64,000 nucleotides of DNA. It comes from Mycolicibacterium arabiense. GTDB lineage: Bacteria; Actinomycetota; Actinomycetes; Mycobacteriales; Mycobacteriaceae. Every line of letters begins with the position of its first letter. The stretch's first letter is position 1. The stretch lies in assembly GCF_010731815.2 (NCBI RefSeq), contig NZ_AP022593.1, forward strand, positions 1,922,001-1,986,000, written 5' to 3'. Made by a program: the position numbers and the translations under genes. The notes under the pieces are model-generated. The model ran no database searches. It saw only the letters and a program-made list of their open reading frames with translations, and had not been told where the DNA came from. This document shows, in pieces, positions 19,296 to 28,585 of the stretch.

Positions 19296-20273
19296 ATGGT
19301 TCGGATGCGCGCCATTCACGTAGCCCGGCTCGACGGTCCGCAGTCCGCGGAGTTGGTGGAGATCGACGAGCCCACCGACGGCGGCGTCGTGATCGACGTC
19401 CACGCCGCGGGCGTGGCGTTCCCCGACGCCCTGCAGACCCGCGGGCTGTACCAGCACAAGCCGGAGTTGCCCTACGTGCCCGGTGCCGAGGTGGCAGGCG
19501 TGGTGCGCAGCGCGCCCGCCGGCGCCCACGTGAAGACGGGCGACCGGGTTGCCGCTCTGACCATGCTGTCCGGCGCGATGGCCGAAGTCGTTGCGCTGCC
19601 CGCTGATCGGGTGTTCACCCTGCCCGACTCCGTGTCGTTCGAGGCCGGGGCGGGACTGCTGTTCAACGACCTGACGGTGCACTGCGCGCTGCGGACCCGC
19701 GGCAGGCTCGCCCCCGGCGAGACGTTGCTCGTCCACGGCGCCGCAGGCGGTATTGGCACCTCGACCCTGCGCCTGGCCGCCGCCTGGGGAGCATCGCGCG
19801 CGATCGCCGTCGTGAGCACCGAGGACAAGGCCGCCGTCGCGCGCGCCGCCGGGGCCACCGACGTGGTGCTCGCCGCGGGCTTCAAGGACGCGGTGAAGGA
19901 ACTGACCGGCGGCCGGGGCGTCGACGTCGTCGTCGACCCCGTCGGCGGTGACCGCTTCACCGACTCGCTACGCTCGCTGGCACCCGGGGGGCGCCTGCTC
20001 GTCATCGGGTTCACCGGAGGCGACATCCCGACCGTGAAGGTGAACCGCCTGCTGCTCAACAACGTCGACGCCGTGGGCGTCGGCTGGGGCGCCTGGGCGG
20101 CCACCCATCCCGGCTACCTGCAGGAGCAGTGGGCCGAACTGGAACCGCTGCTCGCGTCAGGCCTGGTGGTCCCGCCCGAGCCGGTGGTCTACCCGCTGGA
20201 GCGGGCCGGGGACGCGATCGCCTCGCTGGAGGACCGCTCCGCGCGCGGCAAGGTCGTCGTCAAGATCCGCTGA
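19296..20273 (+). CDS. NADPH:quinone oxidoreductase-like protein (zinc-free MDR)
   Basis: A 325-aa medium-chain reductase lacking the cysteine zinc ligands. It has the quinone reductase features YVPGAEVAGVV and the cofactor motif LLVHGAAGGIGTSTLRLAAAWGA, and VDVVVDPVGGDRF in the Rossmann domain. It is expected to reduce quinones or enoyl compounds with NADPH. ATG 19296 follows GGGGA; ATG 19305 is possible. Its 3' end overlaps the convergent MFS gene by 85 nt, so the two messages are complementary there. Confidence 0.86.
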   Translation: MVRMRAIHVARLDGPQSAELVEIDEPTDGGVVIDVHAAGVAFPDALQTRGLYQHKPELPYVPGAEVAGVVRSAPAGAHVKTGDRVAALTMLSGAMAEVVALPADRVFTLPDSVSFEAGAGLLFNDLTVHCALRTRGRLAPGETLLVHGAAGGIGTSTLRLAAAWGASRAIAVVSTEDKAAVARAAGATDVVLAAGFKDAVKELTGGRGVDVVVDPVGGDRFTDSLRSLAPGGRLLVIGFTGGDIPTVKVNRLLLNNVDAVGVGWGAWAATHPGYLQEQWAELEPLLASGLVVPPEPVVYPLERAGDAIASLEDRSARGKVVVKIR

Positions 20274-21508
20274 CCCCGAGCCGATCGGCGGTCGTTGCGC
20301 AGGAACAGCGCCGCGAGCACCGCGGCTACCGCGGTCAGCGACAGGATCGTCACCGCGACGGCCGTCCACCCGTGGGCGTCGAACGCGACGCCGCCGAACC
20401 ATCCGACGGCGCTGGATCCCCCGTAGTAGAAGAGGTTGTACAGCGAGGACGCCTGGGCCTTGCCCGCCGGCGCGGACTGCCCGGTCCACCCCGACGCGAC
20501 GGAGTGCGCACCGAAGAAGCCTGCTGTCGCAATCACCAGTCCGGCGAGCACCGCGATGACGTTGTCGCTCAACGTGATCGCGACGCCGACCGCCATCACG
20601 ACGATCGCGGCCAGCAGCACCGGCTTGCGGCCGAAGCGGGTGGTCTCCGCGCCCGCACGCGATGACGCCCACGTCCCGGCGAGGTAGGCGAGGAACACCA
20701 GGCTGACCACCGAGGGCGCCAGGTCGAACGGCGCACCCGTGAGCCGGAAGCCCAGGAAGTTGTAGAGCGCGACGAAGCCACCCATGAGCAGGAATGCCTG
20801 GGCGAACAGGGTCAGCTGACGGGGTGACCGCAGGTTGGCCGCCAGTCGGTGGGCCACGCTGCCCTCGGGGTTGGCACCGCGGTGGCGTGACGGCGTGAAG
20901 CCCCGGGGCCGAGGCGCCAGTTTGACGAAGGCCAGCGCAGCCATACCGCACACTGCTGCGACGGTGAAGACGCCGATCCGCCATCCGACGGCCTCGGCGA
21001 CGGGGCTGGCGACCAACCTGCCGAGCAGACCGCCGATTGTCGTGCCCGCAACGAACGTCCCCGCTGCGCGTGCAGCGTGGGTGGGCTCGACCTCCTCGGT
21101 CAGGTAGGCGACGGCGATCGCGGGCACTCCGCCCACCATCAGCCCTTCGACGAAACGCCCGAGCAGCAGGACGTCGTAGGTGGGTGCGAACGGGACGAGC
21201 AGTCCGACGGAGGTGGCGATGGTGACCGACAGCGAGATGGCCTGCACACGGCCGATTCGGTCGGCGAGCATCGACCACGGGATGACGCCGATGGCCAGGC
21301 CGACCGTGGACGCGGAGATCGTAAGCGCCGCACTCGCCGCGCCGACGCCGAGGTCGGCCGAGATCAGCGGCAGCACCGCCTGCGGTGAGTAGAGCTGGGC
21401 GAACGTGGCGACGCCGGCGCAGAACAGGGCCGCGAGCAGCCTGCGATAGGCCGCCGTCCCGCGCGCGTGGCCCGTCCAGGGGGCGGCATGGGACTGGTCG
21501 ATCGACAC
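20189..21508 (-). CDS. MFS transporter (12-TM, putative drug efflux)
   Basis: A 439-aa major facilitator protein with about twelve hydrophobic segments. The loop 2-3 motif is SMLADRIGRVQAISL and a related half-repeat motif is RFGRKPVLLAAIVV. GRFVEGLMVGGVPAIAVAYLTEE matches the YnfM/AraJ-like exporter group. The C-terminal tail is hydrophilic and extends 85 nt antisense into the oxidoreductase gene. It lies 64 nt downstream of a LysR regulator on the same strand, its likely controller. Confidence 0.88.
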   Translation of the reverse strand: MSIDQSHAAPWTGHARGTAAYRRLLAALFCAGVATFAQLYSPQAVLPLISADLGVGAASAALTISASTVGLAIGVIPWSMLADRIGRVQAISLSVTIATSVGLLVPFAPTYDVLLLGRFVEGLMVGGVPAIAVAYLTEEVEPTHAARAAGTFVAGTTIGGLLGRLVASPVAEAVGWRIGVFTVAAVCGMAALAFVKLAPRPRGFTPSRHRGANPEGSVAHRLAANLRSPRQLTLFAQAFLLMGGFVALYNFLGFRLTGAPFDLAPSVVSLVFLAYLAGTWASSRAGAETTRFGRKPVLLAAIVVMAVGVAITLSDNVIAVLAGLVIATAGFFGAHSVASGWTGQSAPAGKAQASSLYNLFYYGGSSAVGWFGGVAFDAHGWTAVAVTILSLTAVAAVLAALFLRNDRRSARGQRILTTTLPRAERSSSEAIASPARSSG

Positions 21509-21572
21509 CCCGACGACGCTAGGAGCGTCAGTTCAATGTGTCCAATGCATGAAGTTCTGCTGCGTCATTCGT

Positions 21573-22457
21573 CTAGCGCATGAGATTGCCGCCATCGGCG
21601 AGGAAGTCGGCGAACCGCTGCGCCGGCGGTGGCAGCGGCCGGTGACGGTCCCAGATCAGACCGACCTCGCGCTTGGCCCGGCCGTTCGTCAGCGGGACGT
21701 GCACCACCTTCGCGTCGGTGCCCTCGCGCGGAACCGGAACCACCGCGACGCCGAAACCCGCGGCGACGAGGCCCTCCATCGTGGGGATCTCGGTGGCCTC
21801 GAAGACGATGTCGGGGTCGATGTCGTCCTCGGCCCACAGGTCGTTGGTCAGTTGCCGCAGCCCGAACGGGTCCTCGAGCGCCACGAACGGCTCCTCGGCC
21901 GCTGCGGACAGGCGGATGCGCGCCCGCGTGGCAAGGCGGTGCCCGCGCGGCACCGCCAGGCACAGTCGCTCGACGTACAGCCGGTGCCAGGAGAAGTCCG
22001 CCGGGTCGGGGCGCGGCGAGGTGACGCCGATGTCGAAGCCGCCCGTGCGCACCCGCTCGGCGATCTCGTGCGCCGGGCCCTGGAAGAGGTCGAAGCCGAT
22101 GGCGGGAGCGGCTTGGCGGAAGCGTCGGAGTTGTTCTGGCACATACCAGTTCGCGAGCGAGTGCAGGAACGCCAGACGAACCCGGCCTGAGTCGGGGTCG
22201 CGCAACGACCCGATGCGCTCCGTCGCGAGATCCATCTCGGCGATGCTGCGCCGCGCGTGCTCGAGCATGATCCGGCCGTAGGCGTTGAGCCGCAACCGGC
22301 GGTTGACGCGGTCGAACAGTTCCGTGCCTGCCTCGTCCTCGAACCGGGCGAGCGCCCGCGACAGCGTCGGCTGACTGACGCCCAGCACGGCAGCGGCGTC
22401 GGTGACGTGCTCGGTCTCGGCGAGCACGACGAACCACTGCAGTTCCTCGAGGTGCAC
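21573..22457 (-). CDS. LysR family transcriptional regulator
   Basis: A 294-aa LysR protein. The N-terminal winged helix reads LQWFVVLAETEHVTDAAAVLGVSQPTLSRALARFE, followed by a periplasmic-binding-like effector domain (GRVRLAFLHSLANWYVPEQL). It lies upstream of the MFS gene on the same strand and divergent from an SDR gene with 56 nt between starts, so either could be its target. Confidence 0.9.
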   Translation of the reverse strand: MHLEELQWFVVLAETEHVTDAAAVLGVSQPTLSRALARFEDEAGTELFDRVNRRLRLNAYGRIMLEHARRSIAEMDLATERIGSLRDPDSGRVRLAFLHSLANWYVPEQLRRFRQAAPAIGFDLFQGPAHEIAERVRTGGFDIGVTSPRPDPADFSWHRLYVERLCLAVPRGHRLATRARIRLSAAAEEPFVALEDPFGLRQLTNDLWAEDDIDPDIVFEATEIPTMEGLVAAGFGVAVVPVPREGTDAKVVHVPLTNGRAKREVGLIWDRHRPLPPPAQRFADFLADGGNLMR

Positions 22458-22513
22458 GGATCGACGATAGCCAGTGTTAGATTCCGCGAAATCGCGGCTG
22501 AGAGAAGCAGAAC

Positions 22514-23314
22514 ATGAATGGGTTGAGGGACAAGGGCGTCCTGGTCACCGGAGCGGCCTCGGGCATCGGCGCCGCCACCGTCCAGCGGCTACTGACCGAG
22601 GGAGCGAAGGTCGTCGGGGTGGACCTCGCCGACGACCCACCCGCCGGACTCGGCGGCGCGGGATTCGGCTACCGGCGTGCCGACGTGCTCGATGCCGCGG
22701 CCATCGCCGCCGCGGTGGCCGACGTCGTCGCCGCAGCAGGCCGACTCGACGGCGTGGTGCACTCCGCGGGCGTCGCCGGCGGCGGACCCGTACACCTGCT
22801 GCCCGACGAGGAGTGGGACCGGGTGGTCGACGTCAACCTCAAGGGCACGTTCGTCGTGACCCGCGCCGCGCTGCTCCAGATGCTCGAGCAGGATCGCGTC
22901 GACGGCGAACGTGGCGCCATCGTGAACCTCTCGAGCATCGAAGGGCTCGAGGGCACGGCGGGTGGCAGCTCGTACAACGCGTCCAAGGGCGGTGTCGTGC
23001 TGCTCACCAAGAACACCGCCATCGACTACGGGCCCAGCGGCATCCGCGCCAACGCCATCTGTCCCGGGTTCATCGAGACCCCGCTGTTCGACTCGGTGGT
23101 CGGGCTGCCGGGGATGGAGCAGGCCCGAGAGGGTCTGCGTCACGAACACAAGCTGCGCCGGTTCGGCCGCGCCGAGGAGGTCGCCGCCGTCGCGGCCTTC
23201 CTCGTCTCGGGGGACGCCTCGTTCGTCAGCGGTCAGGCCATCGCGGTCGACGGCGGCTACCTCGCAGGCCGCGACCACCACGTCACCGAGATGATGGGCC
23301 TCGGCGAGCGGTAG
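22514..23314 (+). CDS. Short-chain dehydrogenase/reductase (SDR)
   Basis: A 266-aa classical SDR. The cofactor motif is VLVTGAASGIGAATV, followed by the catalytic Ser in AIVNLSSIEG and the Tyr/Lys pair in SYNASKGG; the C-terminal segment is SGQAIAVDGGYLAG. It would oxidise a hydroxyl or reduce a carbonyl with NAD(P)(H). The start is ATG 22514. It is divergent from the LysR gene. Confidence 0.9.
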   Translation: MNGLRDKGVLVTGAASGIGAATVQRLLTEGAKVVGVDLADDPPAGLGGAGFGYRRADVLDAAAIAAAVADVVAAAGRLDGVVHSAGVAGGGPVHLLPDEEWDRVVDVNLKGTFVVTRAALLQMLEQDRVDGERGAIVNLSSIEGLEGTAGGSSYNASKGGVVLLTKNTAIDYGPSGIRANAICPGFIETPLFDSVVGLPGMEQAREGLRHEHKLRRFGRAEEVAAVAAFLVSGDASFVSGQAIAVDGGYLAGRDHHVTEMMGLGER

Positions 23315-23367
23315 CGCGCCACCACGACCCTTGGGGCAATCCGAACCTCCGCCCACCGCTGCGGTCA

Positions 23368-23373
23368 TACACT
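23368..23373 (+). promoter_or_regulatory. Possible -10 element for isocitrate lyase (TACACT)
   Basis: TACACT fits TANNNT and lies about 50 nt before the start, in the 108-nt gap after the SDR gene. No convincing -35 is seen. Confidence 0.35.
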
Positions 23374-23422
23374 CGAACCACTTGGCACATCAGCGACGAC
23401 CATGCTCAGCGAGGAGCGCACC

Positions 23423-25723
23423 ATGTCGATCACCGAAGCGGACGCCCCGGTTCACGGCCCCATCGAGCAGGACGTGAACGACACCCAGCAGTACTTCGAC
23501 GGACCACGTTTCGACGGCATCATCCGGCTGTACTCCGCACGCCAGGTCGCCGAGCAGCGCGGCACCATCCCGGTCGACTACACCGTGGCACGCGAAGCGG
23601 CCGCGGCGTTCTATGACCGCCTCCGGGAGCTGTTCGCCGCGAAGAAGAGCATCACGACGTTCGGGCCGTACTCGCCGGGCCAGGCGGTCACGATCAAGCG
23701 CATGGGCATCGAGGGGATCTACCTCGGCGGCTGGGCGACGTCGGCGAAGGGATCGCTCGACGAGGACCCCGGCCCCGACCTGGCCAGCTACCCACTCAGC
23801 CAGGTGCCCGACGAGGCCGCAGGTCTGGTGCGCGCCCTGCTCACCGCCGACCGCAATCAGCAGTACCTGCGCCTGAAGATGACCGAAGCCGAACGGGCCG
23901 TCACCCCGGCAGTCGACTACCGGCCGTTCATCATCGCCGACGCCGATACCGGCCATGGTGGAGATCCGCACGTGCGCAACCTCATTCGACGATTCGTCGA
24001 GGCCGGCGTGCCGGGTTATCACATCGAGGACCAGCGTCCGGGCACCAAGAAGTGCGGCCATCAGGGCGGCAAGGTCCTGGTGCCGTCCGACGAACAGATC
24101 AAGCGGCTCAACACCGCCCGGTTCCAGCTCGACATCATGCGCGTGCCCGGCATCATCGTGGCGCGCACCGATGCCGAGGCCGCCAGCCTGATCGACAGCC
24201 GGGCCGACGAGCGGGATCAGCCCTTCCTGCTGGGCGTCACCAATCTGAAGATCCCGCCCTACAAGTCGTGCTTCCTGGCCATGGTGCGCACCTTCTACGA
24301 CGCGGGTCTCACCGAGCTGAACGGGCACCTGCTCTACGCGCTGCCCGACGGCGAGTACGCCGCGGCGGACGCGTGGCTGCAGCGGCACGGTGTCGCGCAG
24401 ACGGTGTCCGACGCGGTGGCGTCGTGGCGCAACGACCCAACGGCGCGGTCGGTCGACGAATTGTTCGACGACGTGGAGTCGCAATTCGTCGACGTGTGGC
24501 AGGTCGACGCCGGGCTGCAGACCTACGGCGAGGCGGTCGGCGAACTCCTCGAGTTCCGTGAGCGCGAGGGCGAACCACACGACATGACCGCGAAGGAGTG
24601 GCGCCGGTTCGCCGAGCGGGCCTCGCTGTACGCAGCCCGGGAGAAGGCAAGGGAGCTCGGCGTCGACGCCCCGTGGGACTGCGAACGGGCGAAGACGCCG
24701 GAGGGCTACTACCAGGTCCGCGGCGGCATCCCCTACGCCATCGCGAAATCGCTTGCGGCTGCGCCCTTCGCCGACATCCTGTGGATGGAGACCAAGACCG
24801 CAGACCTCGAGGACGCACGTCAGTTCGCCGATGCCATCCACAGCGTCTACCCCGACAAGATGCTGGCCTACAACCTGTCCCCCTCGTTCAACTGGGACAC
24901 CACCGGCATGACCGACGATCAGATGCGCGCCTTCCCCGAGGAGATCGGGAAGATGGGGTTCGTCTTCAACTTCATGACCTACGGCGGGCACCAAATCGAC
25001 GGCGTCGCCGCCGAGGAGTTCGCCGGCGCACTGCGCCAGGACGGCATGCTCGCCCTGGCCCGGCTGCAGCGCAAGATGCGGCTGGTCGAATCGCCTTACC
25101 GGACGCCGCAGACCCTCGTCGGCGGCCCACGCAGCGATGCGGCGCTGGCTGCGTCGTCGGGACGGACGGCGACCACGAAGTCGATGGGCAAGGGGTCGAC
25201 GCAGCATCAGCACCTGGTGCAGACCGAGGTGCCCAAGAAGCTGCTGCAGGATTGGCTGGCGATGTGGGGCGAATACTACGAGTTGGGCGAGAAGTTCCGC
25301 ATCCAGTTCCGGCCGCTGCGGCCGGGCGGCGAGGTGCTCGAACTCGGCATCTACGGCAAGCGGGGCGATGACGAGGAGAAGCTCGCCAACGTGCTCGTCG
25401 ACCCGATCAAGGATCGCAACGGCCGCAGCATCCTCACGGTGCGCGACCAGAACACCTTCGACGAGCGGCTGCGCCAGAAGCGCCTCATGACGTTGATCCA
25501 CCTGTGGTTGATCCACCGGTTCAAGGCCGACGCCGTGTACTACGTGACGCCGACCGAGGACAACGTCTACCAAACGCAGAAGATGAAGTCCCACGGCATC
25601 TTCCGCGACGTCCACCAGGACGTGGGCGAGATCGTCGTGGCCGACGTGAACCACGAGCGGATCGACGAGCTGCTGGCCTCCGATGGCAGGGCGCTGCAGC
25701 GGTTGATCCGCAAGGAGGGCTGA
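23423..25723 (+). CDS. aceA: Isocitrate lyase 2 (long form)
   Basis: A 766-aa isocitrate lyase, the long ICL2 type that splits isocitrate to glyoxylate and succinate and also acts as methylisocitrate lyase in mycobacteria. The catalytic loop KKCGH is at residues 209-213 (Cys211). Metal/substrate segments are [12 protein letters not shown] and [20 protein letters not shown], and a large insert separates them from [15 protein letters not shown] and YNLSPSFNW. The C-terminal part, from about residue 600, matches the Gcn5-like domain through which acetyl-CoA and propionyl-CoA activate ICL2. ATG 23423 follows GAGGAG by 6 nt, and gives exactly the length of full M. tuberculosis AceA; H37Rv has it split in two. 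A strong terminator follows. Confidence 0.95.
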   Translation: MSITEADAPVHGPIEQDVNDTQQYFDGPRFDGIIRLYSARQVAEQRGTIPVDYTVAREAAAAFYDRLRELFAAKKSITTFGPYSPGQAVTIKRMGIEGIYLGGWATSAKGSLDEDPGPDLASYPLSQVPDEAAGLVRALLTADRNQQYLRLKMTEAERAVTPAVDYRPFIIADADTGHGGDPHVRNLIRRFVEAGVPGYHIEDQRPGTKKCGHQGGKVLVPSDEQIKRLNTARFQLDIMRVPGIIVARTDAEAASLIDSRADERDQPFLLGVTNLKIPPYKSCFLAMVRTFYDAGLTELNGHLLYALPDGEYAAADAWLQRHGVAQTVSDAVASWRNDPTARSVDELFDDVESQFVDVWQVDAGLQTYGEAVGELLEFREREGEPHDMTAKEWRRFAERASLYAAREKARELGVDAPWDCERAKTPEGYYQVRGGIPYAIAKSLAAAPFADILWMETKTADLEDARQFADAIHSVYPDKMLAYNLSPSFNWDTTGMTDDQMRAFPEEIGKMGFVFNFMTYGGHQIDGVAAEEFAGALRQDGMLALARLQRKMRLVESPYRTPQTLVGGPRSDAALAASSGRTATTKSMGKGSTQHQHLVQTEVPKKLLQDWLAMWGEYYELGEKFRIQFRPLRPGGEVLELGIYGKRGDDEEKLANVLVDPIKDRNGRSILTVRDQNTFDERLRQKRLMTLIHLWLIHRFKADAVYYVTPTEDNVYQTQKMKSHGIFRDVHQDVGEIVVADVNHERIDELLASDGRALQRLIRKEG

Positions 25724-25731
25724 CAGACGAC

Positions 25732-25766
25732 CGAACGGCTCCCGGAGACACTCCGGGAGCCGTTCG
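25732..25766 (+). terminator. Intrinsic terminator after isocitrate lyase
   Basis: A perfect 15-bp stem (CGAACGGCTCCCGGA and complement) with a 5-nt loop GACAC, 9 nt after the aceA stop. It sits just before the convergent membrane protein gene, so it may act in both directions. Confidence 0.85.
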
Positions 25767-25776
25767 TCGCATGGGG

Positions 25777-26043
25777 TCAGGTCTGCTTGGCGTACCGCGT
25801 GAGGAAGGCGAACGCCGCGACCGCCGACACCACGCCGATGGCGCCCCACAGGACGATCGGAACCACCAGGGATACCGGCGACCACCCGCCGATGCCCGAG
25901 AACGTCGCGGAGACGTACAGCGCCCAGAACACCCGGTACAGGCTCCAGAACGCGATCGTGGCTCCCGAGATGCCGAACGCCAGGCTGCGGTTGCGGTCGG
26001 TGCGGTTGACGAATTCCTCGACGGGGGTCGGCAGGATCTTCAT
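25777..26043 (-). CDS. Small membrane protein, 88 aa
   Basis: A short hypothetical protein with two hydrophobic helices (about residues 20-45 and 53-80) after a polar N-terminus MKILPTPVEEFVNRTDRN. No domain recognised. ATG 26043 is preferred, with an AGAGGA some 11 nt upstream; an upstream start at 26130 would add an unlikely polar extension that overlaps the divergent promoter region. Confidence 0.65.
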   Translation of the reverse strand: MKILPTPVEEFVNRTDRNRSLAFGISGATIAFWSLYRVFWALYVSATFSGIGGWSPVSLVVPIVLWGAIGVVSAVAAFAFLTRYAKQT

Positions 26044-26165
26044 GCGTGGTCTTCCTCTCGTGATGCGCTGCCCCTGCGGCACCGGCATGCGTTCATGAAA
26101 GTGCGTGGCGGCGGCTACCGATCCCAACAACGAGACACGTGCCTTGCTGGCCGAGTATGCCAGTG

Positions 26166-26196
26166 TTGGACAGAATGTTCAGTTGGTTCGTATACT
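26166..26196 (+). promoter_or_regulatory. Promoter of a leaderless ANTAR gene
   Basis: -35 TTGGAC at 26166-26171 and -10 TATACT at 26191-26196, spacer 19 nt. The ATG at 26205 begins 8 nt after the -10, where transcription itself would start. Confidence 0.6.
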
Positions 26197-26204
26197 TCTG
26201 GGTC

Positions 26205-26540
26205 ATGCTGCAAGCGCGCGATGACATTCGGGGTGAGGACCGCGCCGCCGATCGCGACTTTCAAGATCAGTTATCCGAAGCAGTGCAAGCGGTTTCGAAC
26301 CACCGGGCCGTGATCGAACAGGCCAAGGGCATGTTGATGCTGCTGCACGACCTCGATGCCGACGCCGCGTTCGAGTTGCTGCGCTGGCGGTCGCAGGATC
26401 GCAACGTCAAACTGCGCGTGCTCGCCGAGCAGGTCGTGGCGGAGTTCCGGCGGCTGAGCGCCGCGGCACCCCTGCCCCGTGAGGTCTACGACCGGTGCTT
26501 CATGAACGCCCACGAACGCTCGGGCGACGCGTCCGCCTGA
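26205..26540 (+). CDS. ANTAR domain RNA-binding regulator
   Basis: A 111-aa protein. After a short N-terminal helix, the ANTAR signature AVSNHRAVIEQAKGMLMLLHDLDADAAFELLRWRSQDRNVKLRVLAEQV begins at about residue 26; written in part, its core is AVIEQAKGMLML. ANTAR domains bind paired hairpins in mRNA and prevent transcription termination. There is no sensory domain, so it is a minimal type. ATG 26205 is preferred over the ATGs at 26139 and 26175 because the promoter places the transcription start there. It converges on the acyl-CoA dehydrogenase gene with 9 nt between stops. Confidence 0.82.
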   Translation: MLQARDDIRGEDRAADRDFQDQLSEAVQAVSNHRAVIEQAKGMLMLLHDLDADAAFELLRWRSQDRNVKLRVLAEQVVAEFRRLSAAAPLPREVYDRCFMNAHERSGDASA

Positions 26541-26549
26541 GCGCCTCGG

Positions 26550-27695
26550 TCAGAGGCCGAGATCGCGGCCGATCAGTTCCTTCATGATCTCGTTGGAGCC
26601 GGCCCAGATCTTGGTGACGCGGGCATCCTTCCACGCCCGGGCCACCCGGTACTCGTTCATGAACCCGTAGCCGCCGTAGAGCTGCACGCAGTGGTCCAGG
26701 ATCTCGTTCTGCACCTGCGAACTCCACCACTTGGCCTTGGCGGCATCGATCGCGGACAGCTCACCGTGGGTGTGCGCCACCACGCAGTTGTCGATGAAGG
26801 CCTGTGCCACATCGAGTTTCGTGACCAGCTCGGCGAGTAGGAACTTGTTGTACTGCAGCGACCCGATCTGCTGGCCGAATGCCTTGCGCTCCTGGACGTA
26901 CTGCAGGGTGTCTTCGAGATTGCGGCGGGCGTGGGCGATGTTCTGCACCGCACCGCTGATCCGTTCCTGCGGCAGCAGCTGCATCATGTGGATGAACCCA
27001 CCATCGAGTTCACCGATCATCCGCGACGACGGCACCCGCAGGTCCTCGAAGAACAGCTCGGCCGTGTCGGCCTCGGGCTGCCCCACCTTGTCGAGCTTGC
27101 GTCCGCGCGAGAATCCCTCGTCGGTGGCCTCCACGGCGAACAGCGTGATGCCCCTGGCCTTCTTCTCCGGCGACGTCCGGGTGGCGACGACGATCAGGTC
27201 GGCCTGCGTTCCGTTGGTGATGAAGGTCTTCGAGCCGTTGATGACGTAGTCGTCGCCGTCCTTGACCGCAGTGGTCTTCAGCGCTGCCAGATCGGAACCA
27301 CCGGACGGCTCGGTCATCGCGATTGCCGTGATCAGTTCGCCCGCACAGAATTTCGGCAACCACCGTTGCCGCTGCTCCTCGGTGGTCAGCTTCACCAGGT
27401 AGGGGGCGACGATGTCGAACTGGATGCTGAACGCCGAGGCGATCGCGGCGCTGGAGCGGGACAGCTCCTCGTTGAAGATTGCGTTGAACCGATAGTCCCC
27501 GGCTTCGCTGCCGCCGTACTCCTCGGGAACCTCGAGACCGAGGAAGCCGTTGCGGCCTGCCTCGAGCCAGCTGTCCCGGTCGACGAACCGCTGCTCGATC
27601 ATCTTCTCTTCGGCCGGTTCGATCGTGCGGGTGACGAACTCGCGGACCGACTCGCGAAATGCCTCGTGGTCGGCTTCGTACAGGGTGCGCTTCAT
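26550..27695 (-). CDS. Acyl-CoA dehydrogenase (long-chain type FadE)
   Basis: A 381-aa flavoenzyme that oxidises acyl-CoA to 2-enoyl-CoA. FAD-binding segments are ITAIAMTEPSGGSDLAALKT and FITNGTQADLIVV. The catalytic Glu is expected in LLPQERISGAV, as in the LCAD/isovaleryl group, because the medium-chain position reads IWAGSNEI. The C-terminus IMKELIGRDLGL is typical of long-chain enzymes. ATG 27695 follows GGAGGAA by 6 nt; an in-frame GTG further upstream is less likely. It is divergent from an enoyl-CoA hydratase gene with a palindrome between them. Confidence 0.9.
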   Translation of the reverse strand: MKRTLYEADHEAFRESVREFVTRTIEPAEEKMIEQRFVDRDSWLEAGRNGFLGLEVPEEYGGSEAGDYRFNAIFNEELSRSSAAIASAFSIQFDIVAPYLVKLTTEEQRQRWLPKFCAGELITAIAMTEPSGGSDLAALKTTAVKDGDDYVINGSKTFITNGTQADLIVVATRTSPEKKARGITLFAVEATDEGFSRGRKLDKVGQPEADTAELFFEDLRVPSSRMIGELDGGFIHMMQLLPQERISGAVQNIAHARRNLEDTLQYVQERKAFGQQIGSLQYNKFLLAELVTKLDVAQAFIDNCVVAHTHGELSAIDAAKAKWWSSQVQNEILDHCVQLYGGYGFMNEYRVARAWKDARVTKIWAGSNEIMKELIGRDLGL

Positions 27696-27735
27696 CGTCT
27701 TCCTCCATGCCGGCGTGCTCACCGCCCAGCATATA

Positions 27736-27747
27736 TACCGGCCGGTA
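27736..27747. promoter_or_regulatory. 12-bp palindrome TACCGGCCGGTA, candidate operator
   Basis: A perfect palindrome midway between the divergent fadE and enoyl-CoA hydratase genes. It is likely the site of a TetR-type lipid regulator encoded elsewhere; no regulator gene adjoins it. Confidence 0.6.
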
Positions 27748-27793
27748 ACAACGGCCGGCGCGGCCGGTCGAGGGCTATGGCACCCTGAGATTC

Positions 27794-28585
27794 GTGCCAG
27801 CCGAACCGACCACCGTCGAGCATTCCACCACCGAAGCCGGAGCCGACGTCGCCGTCCTCACCTTTCACAACGGGCCCCTGAACCTCTTCGACCAGGCGAT
27901 GTTCGACTCCCTGATCGACGACGTCGCCAACTTGGCCGCCAATCCGCCGCGCGCGCTGCTGCTGCGGGCCGAGGGCAAGGTGGTCTCCGCCGGCGTCGAC
28001 GTCCACGTCTTCCAGGGACTCACCGCCGCCCAGGGCGCCGACCTCTGGCGCAGGCTGTTCACCGAGATCATCGACCCGCTCGAGGCGCTACCGTGCCCGG
28101 TGGTGTTCGCGGCACACGGGCTGACGCTCACCGCGGCGTTCGAGATCTCGCTGGCGTGCGACGTCATCCTCGCCGCGCCGAAGGCGAAGTTCGGCCTGGT
28201 GGAGACCGTCGTCGGACTCACCCCGTCCATGGGCGGGCCGCAGCGACTCGCCGAGCGTGCCGGCTCGGGCCGCGCACGCGAACTGGTGATGACCGGTGAC
28301 CTGTACGACGCCGCGACACTGCACCAGTGGGGCGTCGTCAACGCCGTGCACGACGACCTCGACGACGCCGCCCGAGCGTTGACCCACCGTCTCGCGGACG
28401 GGCCGACGAAGGCTCACGCCGCCACCAAGGCGATCATCGGCGCGTGGCGCTCCGGTGGCGTTCAGCACGCCGACTCGGTGACGCCAGAGGTGTCCGGCGC
28501 CCTGTTCGACACCGATGACCTGCAGCGCGCCGTGGTCAGCTTCCTCGAGGCCGGCCCGGGAAACGCCACCTACACCGGACGCTGA
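27794..28585 (+). CDS. Enoyl-CoA hydratase/isomerase family protein
   Basis: A 263-aa crotonase-fold protein. The oxyanion-hole loop is GKVVSAGVDVHVFQG, and the second loop AAHGLTLTAAFEISLACDVILA lacks the usual GG pair. VETVVGLTPSMGG follows. The two glutamates of classical hydratases are not both evident (the expected position reads AAFEIS), so it could be an isomerase or another crotonase activity. GTG 27794 starts it. It probably shares control with the divergent fadE through the palindrome. Confidence 0.8.
   Translation: MPAEPTTVEHSTTEAGADVAVLTFHNGPLNLFDQAMFDSLIDDVANLAANPPRALLLRAEGKVVSAGVDVHVFQGLTAAQGADLWRRLFTEIIDPLEALPCPVVFAAHGLTLTAAFEISLACDVILAAPKAKFGLVETVVGLTPSMGGPQRLAERAGSGRARELVMTGDLYDAATLHQWGVVNAVHDDLDDAARALTHRLADGPTKAHAATKAIIGAWRSGGVQHADSVTPEVSGALFDTDDLQRAVVSFLEAGPGNATYTGR

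Noticed and set aside
23390..25885. An 831-codon open frame on the minus strand opposite isocitrate lyase
   Set aside because: It mirrors the high-GC third-position pattern of the real gene; the protein is low-complexity and has no recognisable motif, while the plus strand encodes all ICL signatures.
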